Shown here: in pieces, positions 7,011-13,466 of the stretch
Layout of the letters: each line of letters begins with the position of its first letter
Position numbering within the stretch: position 1 is the first letter of the stretch
Source: a bacterium
GTDB taxonomy: Bacteria > Bdellovibrionota > FAC87 > UBA2466
Assembly: GCA_019750655.1 (NCBI GenBank)
Contig: JAIEOG010000065.1
Coordinates: 1 to 14,563 of the forward strand
DNA: 14,563 nt
Direction of reading: 5' to 3'
Made by a program: the position numbers and the translations under genes
Notes under the pieces: generated by a model
Database searches by the model: none
The model's input: the letters and a program-made list of their open reading frames with translations, nothing else
What the model was told of the DNA's origin: nothing

Positions 7011-8473
7011 CGCAGCTCCCAGGCTTCCTGGAGATCCGCTACTTCGATTGCATCCCTGCCCTCCAAGTCGGCAACTGTTCGAGCGACTCGCACCGTCTTG
7101 TGTAGAGAACGGAAACTCAGGTGGTTCTTTTCGCAGAGGTTCTCACACCAAAGGCGGCTATCGCCCCGTAAAGCAAAAGGGCCCTCGGCTAAATCAATGG
7201 GCCCAGTTCCCACCTCTTGGCGCCGGAGCCTGCGCACACGAGAGATTCTCTCCCGCACGCGTGCTGCGGTATCTCGAGAGGCAGAGTCGCCCGATTGCGG
7301 GCTACCCAAGACGACACACAGATCGATCCGATCGTAAATAGGCCCCGAAACTTTGCGCCGGTAAGCCGACGAAGATGCCGGTGGGCAGTAGCACGGGCGC
7401 TTCGTATCGAAAGCATAACCACAGGGGCAAGGGTTCATGGCTGCAATGAGCAGAAAATCCGCCGGCAAAATCACCTGGCTCCCCACTCTATTGAGCTGGA
7501 CAAAGCCATTTTGCAGGGGCTCACGTAGGCTCTCTAGAACGTCTTTGCGGAATTCAGGAAGCTCGTCGAGAAAGAGAATCCCTCCATGTGCCAGAGTTAC
7601 CTCAACACACTCCAGCTGCGCGCCATTCCCCCCACCCACGAGCCCCTGCAACGACGCTGAGTGGTGTGGGGCTCGGAAAGGGCGCTCCCAAAGATCTCCC
7701 GAGCCATAGAAGCCGCGGCTCTTAACCAGCTCGATGAGTTCTCCTTTATCGAGACGCGGGATGAGCGAAGCCGCGGAGCGAGCCAACAAGCTCTTGCCCA
7801 CACCAGGTGGCCCCACCAGGAGAAGATGGTGGTGGCCCGCTAGCGCAATCTCCAAGGCACGCTTAGCAAGCATTTGGCCTTGGACTTGATCCCAAGACGA
7901 AACATCGGGCGGGACTTCGGGCGGCACAATGGTTTGCGGTTTAGCCGGGGAAATCGATTTCGCCTCCATCCACTCAAGCACTTCTGTGAGCGAGGAAAAG
8001 GCGCGGATCTTTGGACTTTCTAAAAGAGCCAATTCCGCCGCATTCTCTTGTGCCACCAGAACGTGATCGATTTGCGGATCGCGATCCAACGCTTGGGCTA
8101 GCGCCAGCGCGAAGGAAACGCCTCGGAGCCGCCCATCCAGGCAAAGCTCTCCCAAGAAAGCGCAGTGTTCGATGGGTCTGCGCGCATCGAGCTTGCCCTC
8201 TGCCGCGAGCAGGGCAATCGCAATCCCGAGATCCAGCTGGCTGCCTTGCTTCTTCGTGGTCGCAGGCGACAGATGCACCACGACACGCGAAGACGGCACG
8301 GGAAATCCCAGCCCTGCCAAGCAAGCGCGCAAACGCTCGCGGCTCTCTTTCACGACATCCCCAGGCAAACCTGTGATGACTATGGCTGGAAGGGCGCTCT
8401 GAAGAGAGGCCTCGATTTCGACGGTGGCCCCGTGAGGGCCGGAATGTGTTGCGCTCTGGGTGCGGACGACCAT
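6989..8473 (-). CDS. comM: ComM/YifB family Mg-chelatase-like AAA+ ATPase
   Basis: A complete ComM-family protein of 494 residues from the ATG at 8473. The N-terminal Lon-protease-like S5 fold includes GLPGDVVKESRER, close to the family consensus. The AAA+ core follows: Walker A GPPGVGKS (about 221-228), RPFRAPHHSAS, Walker B GGILFLDE (about 297-304), NPCPCG (about 347-352) with the paired CYC downstream, and SGPIYDRID with the predicted arginine finger. In Vibrio cholerae ComM is a hexameric helicase that promotes branch migration when transforming DNA is integrated. An upstream TTG at 8491 would add six residues, but it has no ribosome site, and the ATG start aligns with the family N-terminus (MVVRTQSA versus the typical MLARVRSA). 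A small hairpin lies just before the ATG. The 3' end overlaps comF by 22 nt. Confidence 0.95.
   Translation of the reverse strand: MVVRTQSATHSGPHGATVEIEASLQSALPAIVITGLPGDVVKESRERLRACLAGLGFPVPSSRVVVHLSPATTKKQGSQLDLGIAIALLAAEGKLDARRPIEHCAFLGELCLDGRLRGVSFALALAQALDRDPQIDHVLVAQENAAELALLESPKIRAFSSLTEVLEWMEAKSISPAKPQTIVPPEVPPDVSSWDQVQGQMLAKRALEIALAGHHHLLLVGPPGVGKSLLARSAASLIPRLDKGELIELVKSRGFYGSGDLWERPFRAPHHSASLQGLVGGGNGAQLECVEVTLAHGGILFLDELPEFRKDVLESLREPLQNGFVQLNRVGSQVILPADFLLIAAMNPCPCGYAFDTKRPCYCPPASSSAYRRKVSGPIYDRIDLCVVLGSPQSGDSASRDTAARVRERISRVRRLRRQEVGTGPIDLAEGPFALRGDSRLWCENLCEKNHLSFRSLHKTVRVARTVADLEGRDAIEVADLQEAWELRCRDFWK
7016..7020 (-). promoter_or_regulatory. Ribosome binding site of comF inside comM
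   Basis: On the complement this reads GGGAG, five bases before the GTG at 7010. It supports the GTG start and lies within the comM coding sequence, consistent with translational coupling of the pair. Confidence 0.6.
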
Positions 8474-8477
8474 GCTC

Positions 8478-8493
8478 GCTTGTTTGCACAAGC
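8478..8493 (-). other. Short hairpin with GCAA tetraloop before comM start
   Basis: On the complement the bases form GCTTGT-GCAA-ACAAGC, a perfect 6-bp stem closed by a GNRA-type tetraloop, ending four bases before the comM ATG at 8473. It has no T-tract and is not a terminator. It could affect initiation of comM or be chance. It also contains the alternative TTG start. Confidence 0.3.
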
Positions 8494-8545
8494 GGTGCCG
8501 AGATAACTGGGCTTACGAAAAAGAAAGCGGGTTTGAAAACGCGTC

Positions 8546-9316
8546 TTAGAGGAACACTTTCTGGCGCTTCTTCACTTCTTTGGAGAGTTCTTTCTGCAGC
8601 TGCAGGCGGATCTTGCGGCTCTGGGCGGTGACAAAGGCTTGGTCTTTGGCCTTCTCCGGTTTTTTTTCAATGCGGATGGGCTTTAGGAAACGGATTTTCC
8701 ATTTCGCCGGCAGAGGGATCACATTCAAAGGAACAGGGATGATCGTTCCGATCAAAGGCTTAGCGGCGCGGATCTGCGAAAGCGTCAGGTGCGTCTCTTC
8801 CGCACCAATAACAACCGCTGGAACAATCGGCACACCCGTCTCCAAAGCCAGGCGCATAAACCCACGCCGGAAACGGCGCAGGTGGTAACGCTTGCTCGAA
8901 GGCTTGAAATTGCCCTCTTCGCCTTCGGGAAAAAGAATCAAGGGCTCGCCCCGTTGCAGGATCGCGAGGCCATTCTCATAAGTCGCGGGCACCAACCCAA
9001 AGCGGTGTGCGTGCACGGAAATCTCGGGAGTAAAAAACCAAAGCTTGTGGGCGATAATGTGCGGCACTTTCTTGCGTGCCTTGGCCACTTGGTGGGTCAG
9101 CATCAGAGCGTCGAAGCCCATAAAGCCGCTATGGTTGGCGATGAGGATATAGGGGCCCTTGCGGGGCAGGTTTCCTACCCCCTGCGTGGTCACGCGCAGG
9201 TAGCGTTCTAAGACCTCGAGAATAAAACGCGGCAAAACTCGGTAGGCCAATTCATCGGGGGTCTTTCCCGTGCGTTCGATAGCCTTTAAAAGAGCGCGGC
9301 CTAAGAGCGATGCCAT
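8546..9316 (-). CDS. Lysophospholipid acyltransferase (PlsC/LPLAT superfamily)
   Basis: A 256-residue protein of the glycerolipid acyltransferase superfamily, which transfers fatty acyl groups to lysophospholipid or related acceptors at the inner membrane. The catalytic block is ANHSGFMGFD (about 60-69). The His-to-Asp spacing of six residues, with the NHSG start, is as I remember it for the MGAT/DGAT-like LPLAT branch rather than the classical PlsC HxxxxD. The FPEG acceptor-binding block follows at 129-132 and a VPAVVIGAEE strand at about 165-174. The C-terminal 40 residues are strongly basic and may lie along the membrane. The ATG is the only possible start after an in-frame TAG. No clear ribosome site is visible, so initiation may depend on coupling to the gene 24 bp upstream. 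The acyl acceptor cannot be told from sequence. Confidence 0.88.
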   Translation of the reverse strand: MASLLGRALLKAIERTGKTPDELAYRVLPRFILEVLERYLRVTTQGVGNLPRKGPYILIANHSGFMGFDALMLTHQVAKARKKVPHIIAHKLWFFTPEISVHAHRFGLVPATYENGLAILQRGEPLILFPEGEEGNFKPSSKRYHLRRFRRGFMRLALETGVPIVPAVVIGAEETHLTLSQIRAAKPLIGTIIPVPLNVIPLPAKWKIRFLKPIRIEKKPEKAKDQAFVTAQSRKIRLQLQKELSKEVKKRQKVFL

Positions 9317-9340
9317 GCCACGGTTCTAGCGAAAAGGCGA

Positions 9341-10435
9341 TTAAGCTGCAACGCGGATGATGCCAGCCTTTTTCAGGTGGATAAGACTCTCGTAGAGGAT
9401 GACGTCAGGGAGGGGGTTATAGTCGAGGACTTGCGAGACTTTGCCCAATTCCACAATGGAGGACAAAGTCAGGAACGCCGCGCGGTCGAGCGCCATTCCA
9501 GCCGTTACGGCCTTGGGCTCTAGCTCCAAGCGGATTTGCTGCGGAGGAAGCTGCGAGCGGATTTGCAGGTAGCGTGTTTGAAAGCTTTCGCCTTCTAGGC
9601 AGATCTCGCGCAGAGACGCATTGAACTCGTCGTCCACCTGCGTTTCCGCGGCTTCATGCCGCGAAAAATGGAACTCGGGATTTTCCCAAAGGAACATCCG
9701 GTAAATCGCTTTCAAGCCTTTGATTTCACCGCAGAGGGCTTCCGTGGGGCGGCCTTGGATGAAATCTACAAAACCTTGCACTCCTGCTTTGGTTTTCACC
9801 GACAAGCGTCCCGTGCGGGCTAAGTCTTGGATGGTCATCAAGGCATCCGAAAGGCCCTGGGATTTATGGAAGGGCACATGCGCATCCGAACTCGGAGGCG
9901 TAACGCCCAAAAATTCACTTTGCAGGTTCACTCGTTCGAGTTTCCCCACCGAGGTTTTCAGTTCCGCAATCGCCGGCGACTCTTCCGCTGTCCGCGTGAG
10001 CTCCAAAACCGCCGTCTTTACGGATTGTAGGATATCGCCCGCACGCTCGGACGCTTCTGCCAAACCCACGGCATGGCGCAAGCGCTCGACGACAAAGCTG
10101 TCGTTTGCATCTGGGCTTTCCAGAAGAGTGTGTACGCGGTGTTGCCAGGCGAGGAAAAGATCTTCCTTGGAAAACTGCCGGCCAATCCAGATCAAGATAA
10201 CGCGCTTCCCAGAGCTGCGGATCTGCTCCAGGAGCTCAGTCGCTTGCGGGCTTTGCTCGAGCATAGCGGTCCACACGCGTGCACGTGGCACGGCGGCGCC
10301 TAGAAAAGGCGGGGGACCAGGTTCGATTTGGATGCTCAGTGTTCCGGATTCTTGGAGAGTCTCTAGGAACTGTTTTGCCCAAGGAGAAGGCGTTCCCAGA
10401 AATAGTATCCGGCCCGAGCTGGGTCGGTTATTCAC
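9341..10435 (-). CDS. DUF4388/PATAN-domain protein with receiver-like N-terminus
   Basis: A 364-residue predicted cytoplasmic protein. Residues 188-258 match the DUF4388 (PATAN) pattern: a short helix (LSDALMTIQDLARTGRLSV), then a beta segment with FVDFIQGRPTEALCGE and a closing helix and strand ending in FHF. This domain is common in signalling proteins of delta-proteobacteria and relatives, often fused to receiver domains. Residues 8-125 have alternating strand and helix like a CheY-type receiver, but the acidic pocket and phospho-acceptor Asp are not apparent, so it would be a pseudo-receiver at most. Residues 128-170 may form a coiled linker. The C-terminal 75 residues look like a small helical or winged-helix unit. 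The start is GTG, the first start after an in-frame TAA, with AAGAGA directly against it. The upstream dehydrogenase gene stops 12 bp before it, which suggests coupling. Role unknown, probably protein-protein signalling. Confidence 0.75.
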   Translation of the reverse strand: MNNRPSSGRILFLGTPSPWAKQFLETLQESGTLSIQIEPGPPPFLGAAVPRARVWTAMLEQSPQATELLEQIRSSGKRVILIWIGRQFSKEDLFLAWQHRVHTLLESPDANDSFVVERLRHAVGLAEASERAGDILQSVKTAVLELTRTAEESPAIAELKTSVGKLERVNLQSEFLGVTPPSSDAHVPFHKSQGLSDALMTIQDLARTGRLSVKTKAGVQGFVDFIQGRPTEALCGEIKGLKAIYRMFLWENPEFHFSRHEAAETQVDDEFNASLREICLEGESFQTRYLQIRSQLPPQQIRLELEPKAVTAGMALDRAAFLTLSSIVELGKVSQVLDYNPLPDVILYESLIHLKKAGIIRVAA

Positions 10436-10447
10436 TCTCTTAGTTTA

Positions 10448-11497
10448 TCACGGCAAAGCGGGATTCCGAATACGTTCCTTGGCAACTTCCTCGGCGACAA
10501 TGAACGGCGGTTTGCCCGACGACGCAGCCCGACGCAAGATCTCCCGCGTCGTGTCGTAGATTTTCTCCGCTAGGGTATTGGCGCGAGCGGCGTTGTAGCC
10601 TTCGTACTCGCAGAAGACGTTGATGATGCCGCCGGAATTCACCACAAAGTCAGGAGCATAGAGCACGCCGCGCTCCATCAAGCGGAAGCCGTCCTGCTCC
10701 GTTTCCAACTGGTTATTCGCACAACCGACGACGGCCCGGCAGCGTAAGCGTGGAATGGTTTTTACATTCAGCGTCGCGCCCCGAGCACAGGGCGCGTAGA
10801 TATCGCAAGTCTGGTCGTAGATTGCGTCGCCATCGACGACCACAGCACCGAAATCTTTCTTAGCCCGTTCCGTGGAAGCTGGGCTGATGTCCGTGACAAT
10901 GAGCCGTGCGCCTGCGCGGTGTAAGCGCTTGGCGAGGTCGTATCCCACATGCCCGACCCCCTGGATCGCTACTGTCAGGCCACTGAGCTGGCGCGAATCG
11001 AAAAGCATTTCTGCGGCTGCTTCAATCGAGCGGAATACGCCAACGGCCGTCAAAGGCGATGGATCGCCTCCTGAACCAGGTTGCCCTTCGGCACCGAGGA
11101 TGTGGTTAGTCGTCTTGCGCACTTCCGCGAGGTCGTGCGTGTCGATGTTCATGTCTTTCGCGGCGATGTACTTGCCGCCGAAAGTCTCCACGAACTGGCC
11201 AAAAGCTTGGAGCATGGCAGGCGTCTTTTTCTGGGGATCGCCAATCAACACACTCTTACCGCCACCGAAGCCGATGCCCGCTAGCGCGGACTTGTAGCTC
11301 ATGCCTTGAGAGAGGCGGAGCACGTCGTAAAGAGCTTCTTCTTTGTTGCCGTAAGGGAGCATCCGCAAACCGCCGCAGGCCGGACCTCGCGCAGTGTTGT
11401 GCACGGAGATGATACCGCGCATGCCAGAGGGTTTATGCTCTGCATAAACCACCTTCTCGTAGCCCTCTTTTTTGATCTCTTCTTTTGTCCATTCCAT
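10448..11497 (-). CDS. Glu/Leu/Phe/Val dehydrogenase, most like leucine dehydrogenase
   Basis: A 349-residue NAD-dependent amino acid dehydrogenase. Such enzymes reversibly deaminate branched-chain amino acids to 2-oxo acids, feeding catabolism and branched fatty acid precursors. The length fits leucine dehydrogenase rather than the longer glutamate dehydrogenases. Seen motifs: GPACGGLRM (38-46); MSYKSALAGIGFGGGKSV (66-83) with the two expected active-site lysines K69 and K81; KDMNIDTHDL (114-123) with the catalytic Asp; and the dinucleotide-binding GVGHVG (180-185) followed by the strand ending in D203. The ATG start is backed by TAGGGGT five bases upstream. It is the first gene of the five-gene minus-strand cluster and diverges from the deoxynucleoside kinase gene. 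Substrate preference (Leu, Val or Phe) cannot be fixed from sequence alone. Confidence 0.92.
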   Translation of the reverse strand: MEWTKEEIKKEGYEKVVYAEHKPSGMRGIISVHNTARGPACGGLRMLPYGNKEEALYDVLRLSQGMSYKSALAGIGFGGGKSVLIGDPQKKTPAMLQAFGQFVETFGGKYIAAKDMNIDTHDLAEVRKTTNHILGAEGQPGSGGDPSPLTAVGVFRSIEAAAEMLFDSRQLSGLTVAIQGVGHVGYDLAKRLHRAGARLIVTDISPASTERAKKDFGAVVVDGDAIYDQTCDIYAPCARGATLNVKTIPRLRCRAVVGCANNQLETEQDGFRLMERGVLYAPDFVVNSGGIINVFCEYEGYNAARANTLAEKIYDTTREILRRAASSGKPPFIVAEEVAKERIRNPALP

Positions 11498-11502
11498 GTT
11501 GC

Positions 11503-11509
11503 ACCCCTA
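11503..11509 (-). promoter_or_regulatory. Ribosome binding site of the leucine dehydrogenase-like gene
   Basis: On the complement this reads TAGGGGT, ending five bases before the ATG at 11497. It is the clearest ribosome site in the window, and it fixes the start of the first gene of the cluster. Confidence 0.65.
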
Positions 11510-11589
11510 CACGCGAAAAATAGTCGGTCGCAACTCGGATGACTACTGTTTCCTAGAGGGGAATTGCCTCGCTGCGTCAGGAAAAGGTT

Positions 11590-11618
11590 TTGACGTGACC
11601 CGTTACGGCCCGTACCAC
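11590..11618 (+). promoter_or_regulatory. Candidate promoter of the deoxynucleoside kinase gene
   Basis: TTGACG at 11590-11595 is a near-consensus -35 box. Seventeen bases later TACCAC (11613-11618) is a poor -10 box with three of six matches. It lies in the 149-bp divergent gap (11498-11646), which also carries a GGGGAT element ten bases before the kinase ATG. The position fits, but the weak -10 makes this tentative. Confidence 0.28.
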
Positions 11619-11646
11619 TAGATGAGCAACGGGGATTTACACCAAA

Positions 11647-12288
11647 ATGAGCAGCAAACGATTCATCGCCATTGCCGGCAATATCGGCTCTGGCAAGACC
11701 ACCCTCACGACCATGCTCTCCAAGCACTACACCTGGGAGCCGCACTTCGAGGTGGTGGTCGACAATCCCTACCTCGCAGATTTTTATGCGGACATGAACC
11801 GCTGGTCGATGCAGCTGCAGGTGTTCTTCTTGTCGAAACGCTTCCAAGCGCACCAGACGATCACCAAGTCTTCCTCTTCCGGAATCCAAGACCGTTCGAT
11901 TTACGAAGACGCGCACATCTTCGCCCGCGCCCTGCGCGAGTCGGGCAAGATGGATGAACGCGACTACCAGAACTATTTTGAGCTCTATTCAACGATGACT
12001 CAGTTCCTCACACCGCCCGACCTCGTGGTTTACGTCCGGCGCAGTGTGCAGAACTTGAAAGAACGCATCCGCGAACGCGGCCGCGATTACGAGCAAGACA
12101 TTCCGACGGCGTACTTAGAGCACCTGAATATCTGCTACGACGAATGGATGGAAAAATACACGCTCGGCAAGCGCTTGATCGTCAATGCCGACAACCTCGA
12201 TGTGCGGGATAACCCCGACCACTTCCACTACGTGGTCCAAAGCATTGAAAACTGCTTAGAACAACCCGAACTCTCGTTCCACTGCTAA
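11647..12288 (+). CDS. Deoxynucleoside kinase (deoxyadenosine/deoxyguanosine kinase family)
   Basis: A 213-residue cytoplasmic kinase that phosphorylates deoxynucleosides for the salvage route to dNTPs. Walker A is GNIGSGKTT at 11-19. The QDRSIYED block (81-88) carries the DRS-type motif with the catalytic and base-binding residues of the dNK family. RIRERGRDYE (140-149) is the arginine-rich lid. The segment MDERDYQNYF and the PPDLVVYVR strand are also typical. The pattern fits bacterial dAK/dGK proteins better than thymidine kinase or thymidylate kinase; whether it prefers dA, dG or dC is not decidable here. The ATG is preceded at some distance by GGGGAT. The gene is monocistronic in this window, divergent from the dehydrogenase gene, and its TAA abuts the stop codon of nagZ. 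Confidence 0.93.
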   Translation: MSSKRFIAIAGNIGSGKTTLTTMLSKHYTWEPHFEVVVDNPYLADFYADMNRWSMQLQVFFLSKRFQAHQTITKSSSSGIQDRSIYEDAHIFARALRESGKMDERDYQNYFELYSTMTQFLTPPDLVVYVRRSVQNLKERIRERGRDYEQDIPTAYLEHLNICYDEWMEKYTLGKRLIVNADNLDVRDNPDHFHYVVQSIENCLEQPELSFHC

Positions 12289-13419
12289 TTAGGTGTAGTC
12301 GGCTTCGGAATGGCCAGCGGGCAGCTGCTTGCTGGTGATGACGTCGGCGAGCTGGAAATGCTCGGGCAGCCCAATGTGTTTGCCGACTTGGGTGACGTCT
12401 ACAGGGTTTCTCTGTTCCGCGTAGACTTTCTTTGCCGCTTCGATGCGTTTCATGGCCGCCTCGAAAACAGGCATCGGGATCGTGCCCGACTCCACGGCTT
12501 TCACAATCGCCTCGATCTGCTTAATGGGCAGCCCCGTATCGCCGCGGTAAATCAACAAGTCGCACCCAGCGGCAATGGATTTCACGGCCGCATCTTGCGG
12601 ATCAAAATGGTCCGCGATGGCTTTCATTTCTAGATCGTCACTGATCACGAGCTTGGAGAAACGCAGCTTATCGCGCAGCAAAACTTGGATGGTCTTTTGC
12701 GACATCGTCGCAGGGTAATCCGGATCCAATTTTGGATTAAGGATGTGCGCCGTCATGATGGCTTCCACACGGCTGCGGATCACGCGGCGAAAAGGAATGA
12801 GTTCCATCTCATCGAGTTCTTCTTCCGTTTTGTCGACTCGCGCCAAGGCGTAGTGAGAATCCTCTTTGGTATCTCCATGGCCGGGAAAATGTTTAGCGAC
12901 CGCAATCACGCCCATTTTCTGGATGCCCCGGCAAACCGCGGAGCCCATCTTTCCGCAGACCTCGGGATCGCTCGAAAAAGCCCGGTTTCCAATCACAGGG
13001 CTCTTAGGGTTGGAATTCACGTCCACTACAGGCGCGTAATTGATATTGATGCCGACTGCTTTGAGTTCCTTGCCCAAAACCACACCGAAATCGAATGCAA
13101 TTTTTGGCGAACCCAAATCCCCAATAGAATCCATATTGGGAAATTTAGTGAAAGGCTTTACTAGGCGGTTCACTTTGCCGCCCTCGTGATCGATGGAAAT
13201 GAAGAGCGCGGGACAACCCGCAGGCCGGCAACTAAACTGCAGCTCGTTGCTCAGTTCTGCAATCTGCCCAGGCGATTGCACGTTGCGCTTGAAGTAGATC
13301 ACCCCACCGAGGTGGTATTCTTGAATGAATTTCTTGAAGTCCGTCGGGACGGAATACCCGTCAAATCCGAGGATGAATAGCTGACCGACTTTGCGCTTGA
13401 GATCTTCTTTAGACGCCAT
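12289..13419 (-). CDS. nagZ: Beta-N-acetylhexosaminidase, glycoside hydrolase family 3 (NagZ)
   Basis: A 376-residue GH3 enzyme that removes N-acetylglucosamine from muropeptides during peptidoglycan recycling. Diagnostic motifs: KHFPGHGDT at 176-184 with DSH at 187-189, the NagZ loop whose His serves as acid/base, and ISDDLEMKAI at 259-268 with the predicted nucleophile D261. IDHEGGKVNRL (76-86) and NYAPVVDVN (127-135) are further GH3 blocks. No signal peptide is visible (the N-terminus is MASKEDLKRK), so it should be cytoplasmic like E. coli NagZ. The single-domain length fits that type. The C-terminal 30-40 residues after the barrel are a variable tail. The ATG is the only start after an in-frame TGA and has no purine-rich ribosome site. 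It follows typA by 47 bp on the same strand and may be cotranscribed. Confidence 0.94.
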   Translation of the reverse strand: MASKEDLKRKVGQLFILGFDGYSVPTDFKKFIQEYHLGGVIYFKRNVQSPGQIAELSNELQFSCRPAGCPALFISIDHEGGKVNRLVKPFTKFPNMDSIGDLGSPKIAFDFGVVLGKELKAVGININYAPVVDVNSNPKSPVIGNRAFSSDPEVCGKMGSAVCRGIQKMGVIAVAKHFPGHGDTKEDSHYALARVDKTEEELDEMELIPFRRVIRSRVEAIMTAHILNPKLDPDYPATMSQKTIQVLLRDKLRFSKLVISDDLEMKAIADHFDPQDAAVKSIAAGCDLLIYRGDTGLPIKQIEAIVKAVESGTIPMPVFEAAMKRIEAAKKVYAEQRNPVDVTQVGKHIGLPEHFQLADVITSKQLPAGHSEADYT

Positions 13420-13466
13420 GGGAAAAGTATGTCACCCCCGCAGCGCCTAAGCAACAGCGGCCCGTC

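Noticed and set aside
8474..8491. TTG start at 8491 for comM, six residues longer
   Set aside because: No ribosome site upstream, and the extra residues precede the normal family N-terminus. ATG at 8473 is preferred, though the longer form is not excluded.
9720..10559. 279-codon plus-strand open frame
   Set aside because: It lies opposite the DUF4388 gene and crosses into the dehydrogenase gene. The peptide has no motif, whereas both minus-strand products have clear family signatures.
10448..11497. Glutamate dehydrogenase assignment
   Set aside because: The product is about 350 residues, shorter than typical glutamate dehydrogenases. GPACGGLRM and the lysine block fit leucine/phenylalanine dehydrogenases better.
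11299..11916. 205-codon minus-strand open frame spanning the dehydrogenase start, the divergent gap and the kinase start
   Set aside because: It runs antisense through the Walker A region of the kinase and out of frame with the dehydrogenase. No family features are seen.
12260..12310. Bidirectional terminator between the kinase gene and nagZ
   Set aside because: The only inverted match is CCGAA/TTCGG with a loop of over 30 bases and no adjacent T-tract.
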